Part shown: piece by piece, positions 8,608 to 17,772 of the stretch
How positions within the stretch are numbered: the stretch's first letter is position 1
Layout: every line of letters starts with the position of its first letter
DNA from: JBHEBG01 sp046557915
GTDB taxonomy: Bacteria > Bacteroidota > Bacteroidia > Flavobacteriales > Flavobacteriaceae
Direction: 5' to 3'
NCBI RefSeq assembly: GCF_046557915.1
Contig: NZ_JBHEBG010000005.1
Coordinates: forward strand, 70,850-134,849
Length of the DNA: 64,000 nucleotides
Made by a program: the position numbers and the translations under genes
Notes under the pieces: model-generated
Databases searched by the model: none
What the model saw: only the letters and a program-made list of their open reading frames with translations
What the model was told of the DNA's origin: nothing

Positions 8608-9549
8608 ATGACCATTACCCAGTTGCAGTACGTACTTGCCGTTGCAGAGTACAAGAATTTTACGCTCGCCGCAGAAAAGAGTTTTGTTACCCAACCTACC
8701 CTTAGCATGCAGGTACAGAAGTTGGAGGACGAGTTGGACGTGCAGATTTTTGACCGCAGCAAAAAACCCATATCCATTACCGAAGTAGGCCAAAAAATTG
8801 TGGCCCAGGCAAAGAACATTGTCAATGAGGCAGAAAGGATAAAGGATATCGTAGATCAGGAAAAAGGATTTATCGGGGGGGAATTTACCTTGGGAATTAT
8901 CCCAACAATTATGCCCACCTTACTACCTATGTTCCTAAAAACATTTATAAATAAGTACCCTAAGGTAAACCTTATCATTAAGGAGCAGAATACAGATCTT
9001 TTAATTCGCAATATCCAGGATGGGCACCTAGATGCCGGTATTGCCGCTACGCCCTTGGAGATAGAATTTATTAAAGAACGGCCCTTGTATTACGAACCAT
9101 TTGTAGGATACGTACCCAAAACGCATAGATTGGCTAAACAAAATCAGTTGAAAACAAGCGATTTGGAAATTGAGGACGTGCTTTTACTAAAAGACGGACA
9201 TTGCTTTAGGGATGGGGTAATTAATCTGTGCAATAATTCCAAGAACCATGCTGATGAACATTTTCAATTGCAAAGCGGTAGTTTTGAAACTTTGGTAAAC
9301 CTATCCAATGAAGGTTTGGGGATGACCCTCCTACCCTACCTAAATACGTTGGATCTGGATGATACCAAGAAGAATAATCTAAAATATTTTCAAAAACCAT
9401 CACCGGCAAGGGAAGTGAGTCTTATTTATCACAAGAGCGAACTCAAAATTCAGATTACGGAAGCTTTGCGCGATGTAATATCGGGCATAGTACGTGGCGC
9501 TATAGCGTTTCAGGATGTGGAAATAATAAGTCCCCTCAACAAAAAGTAA
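8608..9549 (+). CDS. oxyR: OxyR-type LysR-family peroxide-responsive regulator
   Basis: A 313-residue LysR-type regulator. The N-terminal winged HTH (residues ~1-60: MTITQLQYVLAVAEYKNFTLAAEKSFVTQPTLSMQVQKLE) is followed by a two-lobed effector domain. The redox pair is C199 and C208 in the motif DGHCFRDGVINLC, at the same spacing and numbering as the peroxide-sensing disulfide of E. coli OxyR. It is therefore predicted to sense H2O2 by C199-C208 disulfide formation and to activate antioxidant genes. No catalase or ahpC gene is adjacent, so targets must lie elsewhere. Start ATG chosen from alignment of the HTH. Confidence 0.93.
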   Translation: MTITQLQYVLAVAEYKNFTLAAEKSFVTQPTLSMQVQKLEDELDVQIFDRSKKPISITEVGQKIVAQAKNIVNEAERIKDIVDQEKGFIGGEFTLGIIPTIMPTLLPMFLKTFINKYPKVNLIIKEQNTDLLIRNIQDGHLDAGIAATPLEIEFIKERPLYYEPFVGYVPKTHRLAKQNQLKTSDLEIEDVLLLKDGHCFRDGVINLCNNSKNHADEHFQLQSGSFETLVNLSNEGLGMTLLPYLNTLDLDDTKKNNLKYFQKPSPAREVSLIYHKSELKIQITEALRDVISGIVRGAIAFQDVEIISPLNKK

Positions 9550-9957
9550 TCAGTTTACTCGTTTGTATCTTTCGGAACACTCCTCTATACAGCCTATAAA
9601 CTGCAAGATTAATTTGCCGTCGGTAAAAACCCTGTTATATACCCCGGTAATCTGCTGACCATCTCTTGTATAGGTAAAAGAAAGCTCGTTTTCGTCCAAG
9701 GTGTAGGTACCTAAGCGGTTATGTTCCGGGTTTTTAGAGTTGGTGTAACTAAAAGTGCCATTGGCCTCAAAGCTATAGATCCCACCATCTTCTACCAATG
9801 TCCAATCTACAATTCCTCCTGGACTTATTTTTGTGGCTTCCAATTGCCAGTTCCCAATAAGATCGCTTGCGTTGGCATTTACATCGTTCTCTAATGACTT
9901 TTCAGAGTCGTTGCACGAAACAAAAAAGGCCATAAGACATACAAGTGCAGTTCTCAT
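9550..9957 (-). CDS. Lipocalin-like lipoprotein
   Basis: The 135-residue protein has a short signal peptide with lipobox FVSC (Cys15), an acidic linker, and a lipocalin-like start (LIGNWQLEATKI) followed by beta-strand patterns (YSFEANGTFSYT..., GTYTLDENELSFTY). Two cysteines near the C-terminus (GCIEEC) may form a disulfide. It is probably envelope-anchored; the ligand is unknown. It converges directly on oxyR with no intergenic space. Confidence 0.8.
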   Translation of the reverse strand: MRTALVCLMAFFVSCNDSEKSLENDVNANASDLIGNWQLEATKISPGGIVDWTLVEDGGIYSFEANGTFSYTNSKNPEHNRLGTYTLDENELSFTYTRDGQQITGVYNRVFTDGKLILQFIGCIEECSERYKRVN

Positions 9958-10029
9958 AAGGTTGTATAAATAGGTTTATTTAAGGAGCCTAAAATGGCAG
10001 TTTGGTTGCCCGGAAAAGTGTTAAAATGT

Positions 10030-10053
10030 AAAAAGCCACCCGAAGGTGGCTTT
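10030..10053 (-). terminator. Rho-independent terminator (minus strand)
   Basis: The stem AAGCCACC / GGTGGCTT with a short CGAA loop, read on the minus strand, ends in a T-run. It directly follows the stop codon of the 65-residue gene that ends at 10056. Confidence 0.8.
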
Positions 10054-10055
10054 GG

Positions 10056-10253
10056 TTATGCTTTAAGATAAATAATACTTTGCTGTAGCTCTGGCTTATC
10101 CGTTATAAACTGGTGCAGCCAAATCTTAAGTTCTTCAATTTCATCAGGTAGTAATCTAGAAACTGCTTTTTTTAATTCTTTACAAAATAATTTTGTGTCA
10201 AAACTAACCTTCTGGAGTACAGTTTTAGTGTACTCTAGCATAGCTCTTGCCAT
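10056..10253 (-). CDS. Small conserved hypothetical protein
   Basis: A 65-residue, mostly helical, charged protein with no signal peptide (..FCKELKKAVSRLLPDEIEELKIWLHQFI..). It looks like a small cytosolic helical-bundle protein of the kind found widely in Flavobacteriaceae, but I assign no function. It is monocistronic, with its own terminator just downstream. An AT-rich stretch with ATATTT/TAAT motifs precedes the start, which fits a promoter there. Confidence 0.65.
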   Translation of the reverse strand: MARAMLEYTKTVLQKVSFDTKLFCKELKKAVSRLLPDEIEELKIWLHQFITDKPELQQSIIYLKA

Positions 10254-10346
10254 ATTTATAAATATTTAATTAGATTGTTGTCTATAAAGTTAACAAAAAA
10301 AAGGCAAAATTTATTGTTCCTTATCCGTTAAATATTAGATAAATTC

Positions 10347-11672
10347 ATGTTAAGATGTATGAATAACCTTAATAAATGTACTCGTGGTGCTTTTACCCCA
10401 ATAAAACGGGCAACTCCTTTGCTAGCAATTTTATCTGTTCTAATAAGTTGTTCTTCAACTAAGTACGGAACAACACAAAAAAACCTAAGTCAGAAATTCG
10501 CCAATACCCATTATCAAAATCACTTTACCGGATTTCTGCTGGTAGATGCAAATACACGCGATACCCTCTACAATCAAAATTCGCGGAAGTACTTTACCCC
10601 GGCAAGCAATACCAAAATCTTTACGCTCTACACCGCCATTAAAACCCTACCCAACAAAATACCAGCATTGCGTTATCTGGTATTTAAGGACACCCTTTTT
10701 GTAGAGGGTACCGGTGATCCTACGTTCCTACATCCCTTTTTTAAGGATAGTACGGCCATAAATTTTATGAAGAACTATAAAAATATAGTGGTCAGCACAT
10801 CAAATTTTAAGGAGGAGAAATTTGGTACGGGTTGGGCTTGGGACGATTACCATTATTACTATTCCGCTGAACGTAGCAGCCTACCCATGTACGGCAATGT
10901 GGTAAACCTTCACAATACAGATACCACAATAGCCACACCCCTTGCTTTCCAAAAAAAGATTGTGCCCGTTTCTTTTAAACGCAATAGGGAAATTGATCGT
11001 AACCTTTTCTATTTTGATGTTGTAAGACAAGACACGCTACAGGTTCCGTTCATTACCTCGGACAGTCTTACAAAACAACTTTTGGAAAATGTGCTTCATC
11101 AAAACATTGCCCTTACCGAAGCTATGCCCAAGGGGCAAAAGGAAATTTTATACAGCGTACCCTCCGATTCACTTTACAAACGTATGATGCAGAAAAGCGA
11201 TAATTTCTTGGCAGAACAAATGCTGCTGCTTACCTCCTCCTTAATTTCGGACACCTTAAAAACTAAGATTGCAATAACCCATAGTTTGGAAAATCTTCTG
11301 GCCGATGTAAAACAACCTCCGCGATGGGTAGACGGATCGGGACTTTCTAGATATAACCTGTTTACACCGCAATCCGTGGTAAATGTGTTGCAAAAGCTGT
11401 ATGTAGAATTGCCAAAAGCACGTCTTTTTAACCTGTTTCCCACTTGGGATGCATCGGGTACTTTATCGGATACCGAAAAGGGTAACGGCAACACCTACAT
11501 TTATGCCAAATCTGGAAGTTTTAGCAACAACTACTGCCTAAGTGGTTATCTACTTACAAAATCGGGGAAAACCTTAATTTTTAGTTTTATGAACAACCAT
11601 TTTAAAAGACCTTCCGCCGAAGTAAGGGAAGAGATAAAAACGGCGTTGGACTGGCTACATCACAATCAGTAA
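10347..11672 (+). CDS. dacB: D-alanyl-D-alanine carboxypeptidase/endopeptidase, PBP4 type (peptidase S13)
   Basis: 441 residues (an alternative start at 10359 would remove four). A lipobox (LISC, Cys ~35) suggests a lipoprotein facing the periplasm. Penicillin-binding motifs appear in order: SxxK as S87-N-T-K90, SDN at ~283 (KSDNFLAEQ) and KSG in place of KTG at ~390 (AKSGSF). The family trims or hydrolyses peptidoglycan cross-links. The 3' end overlaps the convergent msrA gene by 7 bp. Confidence 0.9.
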   Translation: MLRCMNNLNKCTRGAFTPIKRATPLLAILSVLISCSSTKYGTTQKNLSQKFANTHYQNHFTGFLLVDANTRDTLYNQNSRKYFTPASNTKIFTLYTAIKTLPNKIPALRYLVFKDTLFVEGTGDPTFLHPFFKDSTAINFMKNYKNIVVSTSNFKEEKFGTGWAWDDYHYYYSAERSSLPMYGNVVNLHNTDTTIATPLAFQKKIVPVSFKRNREIDRNLFYFDVVRQDTLQVPFITSDSLTKQLLENVLHQNIALTEAMPKGQKEILYSVPSDSLYKRMMQKSDNFLAEQMLLLTSSLISDTLKTKIAITHSLENLLADVKQPPRWVDGSGLSRYNLFTPQSVVNVLQKLYVELPKARLFNLFPTWDASGTLSDTEKGNGNTYIYAKSGSFSNNYCLSGYLLTKSGKTLIFSFMNNHFKRPSAEVREEIKTALDWLHHNQ

Positions 11673-12175
11673 TCGATCATCTTTTGCCGATCTAAATGTT
11701 CAGAAAATTTATCCAACAGTAATTTTAACTTTGGGGATATGTACCGGGTACAAAATGGTTTATCGGGGTTAGAGTAGTAATAATCCTGAAACAGGTCATC
11801 TGAAGGCTTAAAGGCTTTATACAAAAGTACTTTGGTAATCAAAGGATCTTCAAAGCCAGATTGTAATGTGTTTAAAATATCTGCTACCTCTTTGCATTCC
11901 TGCTTGTTAAAGACATAAATGGCAGACCGATACTTTGTCCTCAAGGCATGGTCATGGGTACTTTGGTGGGTATGTAAATGTATGTTGATCAAATCTACCA
12001 AAGGTATTACGGCAGGGTCATAGGTAACAACAACGCCTTCGGAAAACGCGCTATCTGTACCGTCAGCGGCAATAAAGCCTTGTGCCACACTTTGCACTCC
12101 CCTAAGCGACTGAAAAACAGCCTCTGTACACCAATGGCACCCGCCTCCTAAACCAATTTTGGCTTCCTTTTTCAT
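11666..12175 (-). CDS. msrA: Peptide-methionine (S)-S-oxide reductase
   Basis: A 169-residue MsrA. The active-site motif GGGCHWCTEAVF places the catalytic Cys at residue 13; the usual GCFW is here GCHW, as in a subset of Bacteroidota homologs. The region YDPAVIPLVDLINIHLHTHQSTHDH matches the substrate-binding part. Cys16 and a Cys near residue 141 could resolve the sulfenic acid. It repairs oxidised methionine, probably in the cytoplasm since no signal peptide is seen. It lies 5 nt downstream of the Nudix gene and is probably co-transcribed with it. Confidence 0.92.
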   Translation of the reverse strand: MKKEAKIGLGGGCHWCTEAVFQSLRGVQSVAQGFIAADGTDSAFSEGVVVTYDPAVIPLVDLINIHLHTHQSTHDHALRTKYRSAIYVFNKQECKEVADILNTLQSGFEDPLITKVLLYKAFKPSDDLFQDYYYSNPDKPFCTRYISPKLKLLLDKFSEHLDRQKMIDY

Positions 12176-12180
12176 TTGGT

Positions 12181-12765
12181 TTAATCAAATAATCCATGCA
12201 TGGACGCATATTGCAATAACATAATAGTTTTGCCATCCTTAATTTCTCCGGTCGCTATCATTTTTAGTGCTGCTGTGAAAGGGTATTCCAAAACTTCAAT
12301 ATGCTCACTTTCGTCATCTGCTCCTCCCCCCTCGCCTACCTTCATTTTATCTTCATAGGCTCCAATGAAAAAAAAGAGGATCTCCGTTACGGATCCGGGA
12401 GACATATAGGATTCAAATACCTTGCGGACCCCATCAATTTTGTACCCCGTTTCTTCTTCCACTTCCTTTCTGATGCAATCTTCCGGATGATCCCCATCTA
12501 GCAATCCCGCACAGGCTTCGATCATCATACCCGATTCATTACCGTTAACGTAGGTTGGCATACGGAACTGGCGGGTTAAAACCACAGTTCCCTTTTCTTT
12601 GTTGTACAAAAGGATAACCGCCCCGTTGCCCCTATCATAGGCTTCACGGTATTGGGTTTCCCAAGAACCATCATCTTTTTGATAGTCGAAAGTAAACTTG
12701 TTGAGTATATACCAGTTATCTGATAGTAGTTCTTTTTTTATGTTCCTTATCTTGGGAGTTTTCAA
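12181..12765 (-). CDS. Nudix hydrolase, NudK/ADP-sugar pyrophosphatase-like
   Basis: A 194-residue protein with a Nudix box at ~87-110 (GLLDGDHPEDCIRKEVEEETGYKI, containing REVxEExG-like R99-E105). The upstream strand RQFRMP and the context AGLLDG are typical of the NudK (GDP-mannose pyrophosphatase) and ADP-ribose pyrophosphatase branch, which hydrolyse nucleoside diphosphate sugars with Mg2+. The exact substrate cannot be read from sequence. It sits in a minus-strand series with DUF2461 and AIM24-like genes. Confidence 0.88.
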   Translation of the reverse strand: MKTPKIRNIKKELLSDNWYILNKFTFDYQKDDGSWETQYREAYDRGNGAVILLYNKEKGTVVLTRQFRMPTYVNGNESGMMIEACAGLLDGDHPEDCIRKEVEEETGYKIDGVRKVFESYMSPGSVTEILFFFIGAYEDKMKVGEGGGADDESEHIEVLEYPFTAALKMIATGEIKDGKTIMLLQYASMHGLFD

Positions 12766-12775
12766 TAGTTCGATT

Positions 12776-13429
12776 TTAAACGGTGATTGCCTGATTTAAA
12801 TAGCGCCTAAAAGGTAGCATTTCTTTATAGATTTGGATGATTTTGTCCTCAAAATCGTTTTGGTATACATCTTCCTCTTTAAAATAGTGTATTACGGCAA
12901 ATGTCTTATTTCTAAGCAGATCGATATGTGGGTGATCATTGGCAAAACCTTTGGGGGATGTTTTAAGCTTTTCATCTTCCAATAGATTGCCAAAAGTCTG
13001 CTTAAAGGACTTTTTATGGATGATTTTTTTTAAATCTTCCCCGTCATAATCTATGGCATCGCGAATACTACGAAGCGTTTTGGCCTCGGGCCGCCAAAGT
13101 CCGCCCGCAAATAGCGAGCTTTTGGTACCGAATTCCAGATAAAAATCTGCAGAACCCGGGGCTTTGTCCAGTGCCGCTCCAAAATAATCGCGGTACACGG
13201 GTTTATTGGGGTGAAACATTAAATTGTTATTGATGCGCGTAATGCCTTTTTTGCCTGGCGTTGCATAGTAATTGTCGTCCAGGGCACCTAAGGTGGTGTC
13301 CAATTCGTCGAGCCAAGCAATAAAATCGTTTCTAACGGTGTGGTAGCGCTTTCGGTTGTTGTCCATCCACTGCTTAGAATTGTTACGCTCCAGTTCTCTA
13401 AGAAAATCGTATAGTCTTTTAAAATTCAT
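12776..13429 (-). CDS. DUF2461 (TIGR02453) family protein
   Basis: A 217-residue cytosolic protein with the family start FLRELERNNSKQWMDNNRKRYHTVRNDF and the central KPVYRDYFGAALDKAPGSADFYLEFGTKSSLFAGGLWRPEA motif. The function of this widespread family is not established. Its start codon overlaps the stop of the upstream AIM24-like gene by 1 nt (TAATG), which indicates translational coupling. Confidence 0.88.
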   Translation of the reverse strand: MNFKRLYDFLRELERNNSKQWMDNNRKRYHTVRNDFIAWLDELDTTLGALDDNYYATPGKKGITRINNNLMFHPNKPVYRDYFGAALDKAPGSADFYLEFGTKSSLFAGGLWRPEAKTLRSIRDAIDYDGEDLKKIIHKKSFKQTFGNLLEDEKLKTSPKGFANDHPHIDLLRNKTFAVIHYFKEEDVYQNDFEDKIIQIYKEMLPFRRYLNQAITV

Positions 13430-14229
13430 TAAAAGCGGTTATCTCCGTCCAACAAATCTCCTATACCCCCAAGAATACTGCCTTCTCCCTTATCCTTACC
13501 TTCCCCTTTTGGTGCGGCTGCCCATACCCTGCTTGCCAATCTGCTAAAGGGTAAAGATTGTATGTATACGGTACCTGGGCCTTTTAGGGTAGCAAAGAAC
13601 AGCCCTTCCCCGCCAAAAACGGTGTTTTTTATACCGCCAACGAATTCTATATCGTAATCTACATCTTTGGTGAAACCAACGATACAACCGGTATCTACCT
13701 TCAATACTTCGCCGGCGGCCAACTCTTTTTTGGCCATGGTACCCCCAGCATGTACAAAGGCCATACCATCGCCTTCCAATTTTTGCATAATAAAGCCCTC
13801 GCCGCCAAATAGGCCACGTCCTAAACGTTTAGAAAACTCAATGCCTACAGATACTCCCTTTGCCGCACAGAGGAAGGCATCTTTCTGGCAGATGAATTTC
13901 CCCTGTTTTTCGGACAGATCTATGGGTAAAATTTTTCCAGGATAGGGAGATGCAAAGCTTACCTGCCTTTTTCCTTGGCCTATATTTAGAAAGGCGGTCA
14001 TAAAAAGGCTTTCGCCCGTTAGCAATCGTTTTCCTGCAGAGAACAGTTTTCCCAAAACTCCGGTATCTTGGTTAGACCCATCACCAAAAATGGTGTCCAT
14101 TTTAATATCGGTGTCCATCATCATAAAACTTCCGGCCTCTGCCACTACAGCTTCTTGCGGATCCAGTTCTATTTCTACAAATTGCATCTCTTCCCCGTAA
14201 ATTTGATAGTCTATTTCGTGTGCATTCAT
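13429..14229 (-). CDS. AIM24/TIGR00266 family protein
   Basis: A 266-residue beta-rich protein. It shows the family patterns EAGSFMMMDTDIKM, GLFGGEGFIMQKLEGDGMAFVHAGG and FGGEGLFFATLKGPGTVYIQSLPFSRLA, and a Gly-rich C-terminus. The family is of unknown biochemical role (a mitochondrial homolog, AIM24, affects membrane organisation). It is coupled to the DUF2461 gene by a 1-nt overlap. Confidence 0.9.
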   Translation of the reverse strand: MNAHEIDYQIYGEEMQFVEIELDPQEAVVAEAGSFMMMDTDIKMDTIFGDGSNQDTGVLGKLFSAGKRLLTGESLFMTAFLNIGQGKRQVSFASPYPGKILPIDLSEKQGKFICQKDAFLCAAKGVSVGIEFSKRLGRGLFGGEGFIMQKLEGDGMAFVHAGGTMAKKELAAGEVLKVDTGCIVGFTKDVDYDIEFVGGIKNTVFGGEGLFFATLKGPGTVYIQSLPFSRLASRVWAAAPKGEGKDKGEGSILGGIGDLLDGDNRF

Positions 14230-14299
14230 GCTTTTATAAATTTTTGGTTACCTCTATTAGTTGTACACTGGGTAAATTCGTTACATCAAAATATTATTG

Positions 14300-14758
14300 C
14301 TATTGCTGTTTTAGTTTTAGAGTCCACTCAAAAGCAAAGGTGGATACCAAATTATTGTTTTCGTCCATACCTTCAGATTTCATCCAAAGGGTTTGCCCCT
14401 CCCCAGTTTCAATGGTTCTTTGCAAAGCATCTTTTATAAGATGGCCATCGGTACAGGTGAAGGTGATACGCCCCCTTGCCTTTTTCGAAAAATTAGCGGT
14501 GTTATTGGCTACCAACATGGATATTTTTTCTCCACTGGCCCGAATCTGATCCGTGACCATAGCGCCTGTACTTAGCTCTGCCGCCATGCCCTGCACAGCC
14601 CAATACATAGATTTAAAAGGGTTTTGATTTATCCATCGGTACTTTACCGTTACAACGGCCCTTTGGTGGTCCATAGATTTCATACGCACCCCGCACCACC
14701 ATGCGGCCGGGAGTTTAAAAAAAGTGAATATATTGATTTTACTGGTGCTCTGGGCCAT
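14300..14758 (-). CDS. DUF4442 hotdog-fold (thioesterase-like) protein
   Basis: The open frame extends to 14848, but its first 30 residues are not family-like. The ATG at 14758 (MAQSTSKINIFTFFKLPAAWWCGVRM) is the likely start, giving 152 residues. The sequence (RAVVTVKYRWINQNPFKSMYWAVQGMAAELSTGAM) matches the DUF4442 branch of PaaI-like hotdog proteins, which are related to acyl-CoA thioesterases. No catalytic residue can be assigned with confidence and the substrate is unknown. Confidence 0.8.
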   Translation of the reverse strand: MAQSTSKINIFTFFKLPAAWWCGVRMKSMDHQRAVVTVKYRWINQNPFKSMYWAVQGMAAELSTGAMVTDQIRASGEKISMLVANNTANFSKKARGRITFTCTDGHLIKDALQRTIETGEGQTLWMKSEGMDENNNLVSTFAFEWTLKLKQQ

Positions 14759-14841
14759 AGTTGTTGGTTTCTTTGCTTCAAAAGTATTGAAAATAATCGA
14801 ACTCATAAACGTTAAAAATATGTTAATTTTTAGTACTATGT

Positions 14842-14874
14842 TTTGCATAATACCTTTTTTTAGCCATATATTTG
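14842..14874 (+). promoter_or_regulatory. Bacteroidota-type promoter for the DUF4870 gene
   Basis: A TTTG element (14842-14845) is followed after 21 nt by TATATTTG (14867-14874), a full match to the TAnnTTTG -7 consensus. The start codon of the downstream gene is 72 nt away. Confidence 0.6.
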
Positions 14875-14946
14875 CATAGTCAGTTATTAGGTTATTAACG
14901 CTAATAGAGAATTACAAGCCAAAACAGAGTAGGAAAAACACAAGCC

Positions 14947-15429
14947 ATGACAGAGACAATCACAAAACACGAAAGGAACCTAGCAGCCATAATACATGCC
15001 TCTACCTTTTCTAAATACATCATCCCTTTTGGCAATTTCCTTTTGCCGCTCATTTTATGGACGGCAAATAAAAAGGAGCACAAATTTGTGGATTACAATG
15101 GAAAACAAGCGCTGAACTTTCAAATCAGTCTGCTCTTATACTCTATAGTCCTGGGAATGATTTCCATACCTTTTTTCATTAGTTTCTTGCCCGATATTTT
15201 TGAGCACGGGGTATTCAACTTTCCGGACTTCAATGGTTTTAATGGGCTCGATTTCCACTTTGACAACGACCATTATAGGTTTGGCAGGTTCTTATGGCCT
15301 TTGGGTATCACCGGATTGGTGCAGGGCGCACTTTTTATCATAAATGTGGTATATACCATTCTGGCAACAATCAGAACCAACGAGGGAGAAACGTTTAAGT
15401 ATCCCATTACAATAAATTTTATAAAATAG
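14947..15429 (+). CDS. DUF4870 (Tic20-like) membrane protein
   Basis: A 160-residue protein with about three membrane segments. The DUF4870 signature is HASTFSKYIIPFGNFLLPLILWTANKKEHKFVDYNGKQALNFQISLLLYSI. The family is common next to PspC/PadR/DUF2807 genes in Flavobacteriaceae and is presumed to act in membrane homeostasis, though the mechanism is not known. A well-formed promoter precedes it. The next gene, PadR, lies 179 nt downstream on the same strand. Confidence 0.88.
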   Translation: MTETITKHERNLAAIIHASTFSKYIIPFGNFLLPLILWTANKKEHKFVDYNGKQALNFQISLLLYSIVLGMISIPFFISFLPDIFEHGVFNFPDFNGFNGLDFHFDNDHYRFGRFLWPLGITGLVQGALFIINVVYTILATIRTNEGETFKYPITINFIK

Positions 15430-15608
15430 TGTACATACAAGTTTGGTCTTAATCACGCCAAATAACACAGGAGTTTAATCATTAATCAAATCAAGCAAGA
15501 TGTTTATTCATCAATCAAAAAACGAACAGTCAAATCATGCTGAAAACCAGATCAAATACAGGGAAAAAATCCAAGTCTAGGGACGGCATTAAAAAGAGTA
15601 CAGAAACT

Positions 15609-15944
15609 ATGAACATAGAAAACACAAAAGCACAGATGCGCAAAGGGGTTTTGGAGTATTGCATTCTCTCCATTCTAAACGGAGAGGACAAATACGCTTC
15701 TGAAATTCTTGGCTCCTTAAAGGACGCAAAGATGCTTGTGGTGGAGGGCACAATTTATCCTTTGCTTACAAGGCTCAAAAATGCCGGATTGCTCAACTAT
15801 CGTTGGGAAGAGTCAACCTCTGGTCCCCCACGTAAATATTATATGTTAACCGAAACGGGAAAACTGTTTCTTAAAGAACTGAACATTACCTGGGACGAAC
15901 TTAGACACGCCGTAAATCTGGTAACCAACACTAAAAGCAAGTAA
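15609..15944 (+). CDS. PadR-family transcriptional regulator
   Basis: The start at 15609 (MNIENTKAQMRKGVLEYCILSIL) is preferred to the upstream ATG at 15537, which would add a basic 24-residue tail not usual for the family. The 111-residue product is a winged-helix PadR domain (GEDKYASEILGSLKDAKMLVVEGTIYPLLTRLKNAGLLNYRWEESTSGPPRKYYMLTETG). PadR proteins are mostly repressors. It is followed after 2 nt by the PspC gene, so it very likely controls its own operon. Confidence 0.9.
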   Translation: MNIENTKAQMRKGVLEYCILSILNGEDKYASEILGSLKDAKMLVVEGTIYPLLTRLKNAGLLNYRWEESTSGPPRKYYMLTETGKLFLKELNITWDELRHAVNLVTNTKSK

Positions 15945-15946
15945 CG

Positions 15947-17677
15947 ATGAACAAGACAGTAAATATAAATTTAGCAAATACAATTTTTCATATCGATGAG
16001 GAGGCGTACAACAAGTTGCGACGCTATCTAGAGGCCATAAAACGATCCTTCGCCGGTACCCCGGGTAGTGATGAGATACTTGCGGATATTGAAGCAAGGA
16101 TATCGGAGCTATTTTACGAAAAAATGGAAAACGACCGTCAGGTCATTACCCAAAAAGAGGTAGACGAGGTTGTGGCCATTATGGGCCAGCCAGAAGACTA
16201 CATGGTAGATGAAGACATTTTTGAGGACGAACCTAGGGCAAAATCGACCACCACCACCTCACGGGTAAAAAAATTATACCGCGATATAGATAGTAAATAT
16301 ATAGGAGGAGTTTGTTCCGGTTTGGAACACTACATGGGCCTAGACGCCCTTTGGATACGACTTATATTCATTTTCTTGGCCATTTTCACCGGTTTCGGTT
16401 TTATAGCTTACATCCTATTATGGATCTTGGTGCCCGAAGCGGCTACCACTTCACAAAAATTGGATATGAAGGGCGAAGCCGTAAACATAAGCAATATAGA
16501 ACGTAAGGTAAAAGAAGGGTTCGATGATGTTGCGGACAAAGTAAAGAATGCCGATTATGAAAAGATGGGTAATAAAGTAAAAAGTAGCGGGAAGACTTTT
16601 TTTGATACCCTGGGAGATATAATCATGTTTCTTTTTAAGGTTGCGGGAAAGTTTATAGGAATCTTACTGATCATCATAGGTGCAGCCACCATGATAGGAC
16701 TGTTCATTGGCCTATTTACCGTAGGTGTCTTGGATATGATACATATACCCGGTGTGGACTTTTACGAAATGGTAAATTCTACCCAAGCCCCCGTTTGGTT
16801 GGTGTCCTTGCTCTCCTTTTTGGCCGTGGGAATTCCGTTTTTCTTTCTATTCTACTTAGGACTGAAAATACTTGTGAATAATCTAAGGTCTATAGGAAAC
16901 ATTGCCAAGTTCTCCCTTCTGGGTCTATGGCTCATCGCTTTGATAGGACTAATAATACTTGGGGTAAAACAGGTTTCTGCCCATGCCTTTACGGGTAGCA
17001 TAAGCGAAAAGCAGGTTTTGGCCTTTGAAAGTAATATCGATACCCTAAGGATAAACATGCGAAGTACCGAGTTACTCGATAACATAGAGCACGTTCGCCT
17101 AAATGGAATGAGTGTTACCTATACAGACGATGGGGATCGACTTTTAATCTCGGACGATATTCTTTTCGATATTAAAAAATCCGATGATTCCCTGGCCCAT
17201 ATCAAAATAAGAAAAGATGCCGATGGAAGCTCGTTTAATGAAGCCAGAGAACGGGCTGGGGCAATAAATTATGGATATTCCATCGCTGGCAGCACCTTGC
17301 TTTTAGATGATTTTATCACCACCGATGCCAAAAATATGGTCCGTGACCAGGAGATACGTGTTACCATATACCTACCGGAAGGAGCCGTTGTAAGTTTCGA
17401 TGAATCCGCCAAGGGGCATATTGGTAGAAGCACAAAGAATGACCACGAACTATACCGAAGCGAAATTGTGGACTACACTTGGGCGCTAGGAAACAATGGT
17501 GAGTTAAAATGTCAGGACTGCCCCGAGATTATCGAAGATGAAATCTTAGAGGACGATAATGGCAGAATTATTATCAATGAAGACGGGGTAGATATCAACA
17601 TTGAAGACGAGAACGATTCTTTTAAATTGAAGATCGATGAAGACGGCATCAAAATAAAAGCCAAGGAAAAAGACTAA
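15947..17677 (+). CDS. PspC-domain multi-pass membrane protein
   Basis: A 576-residue protein. The N-terminal cytosolic part (~1-110) has an HAAS-like region (MNKTVNINLANTIFHIDEEAYNKLRRYLEAI). The PspC domain at ~120-170 (SKYIGGVCSGLEHYMGLDALWIRLIFIFLAIF) is followed by four or so further TM helices (~225-350). The last ~200 residues form an extracytoplasmic, strongly acidic beta domain. PspC domains belong to the phage-shock envelope-stress response. It lies 2 nt after padR, and the DUF2807 lipoprotein follows, a known flavobacterial arrangement. Confidence 0.9.
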   Translation: MNKTVNINLANTIFHIDEEAYNKLRRYLEAIKRSFAGTPGSDEILADIEARISELFYEKMENDRQVITQKEVDEVVAIMGQPEDYMVDEDIFEDEPRAKSTTTTSRVKKLYRDIDSKYIGGVCSGLEHYMGLDALWIRLIFIFLAIFTGFGFIAYILLWILVPEAATTSQKLDMKGEAVNISNIERKVKEGFDDVADKVKNADYEKMGNKVKSSGKTFFDTLGDIIMFLFKVAGKFIGILLIIIGAATMIGLFIGLFTVGVLDMIHIPGVDFYEMVNSTQAPVWLVSLLSFLAVGIPFFFLFYLGLKILVNNLRSIGNIAKFSLLGLWLIALIGLIILGVKQVSAHAFTGSISEKQVLAFESNIDTLRINMRSTELLDNIEHVRLNGMSVTYTDDGDRLLISDDILFDIKKSDDSLAHIKIRKDADGSSFNEARERAGAINYGYSIAGSTLLLDDFITTDAKNMVRDQEIRVTIYLPEGAVVSFDESAKGHIGRSTKNDHELYRSEIVDYTWALGNNGELKCQDCPEIIEDEILEDDNGRIIINEDGVDINIEDENDSFKLKIDEDGIKIKAKEKD

Positions 17678-17772
17678 CATAACATTTCAACCAGCTATTT
17701 CTACAATTCAGTACAATATAATATTCAACATCAATCAAAATCAGGAATTTTAACAATCTAAAAACGACAATC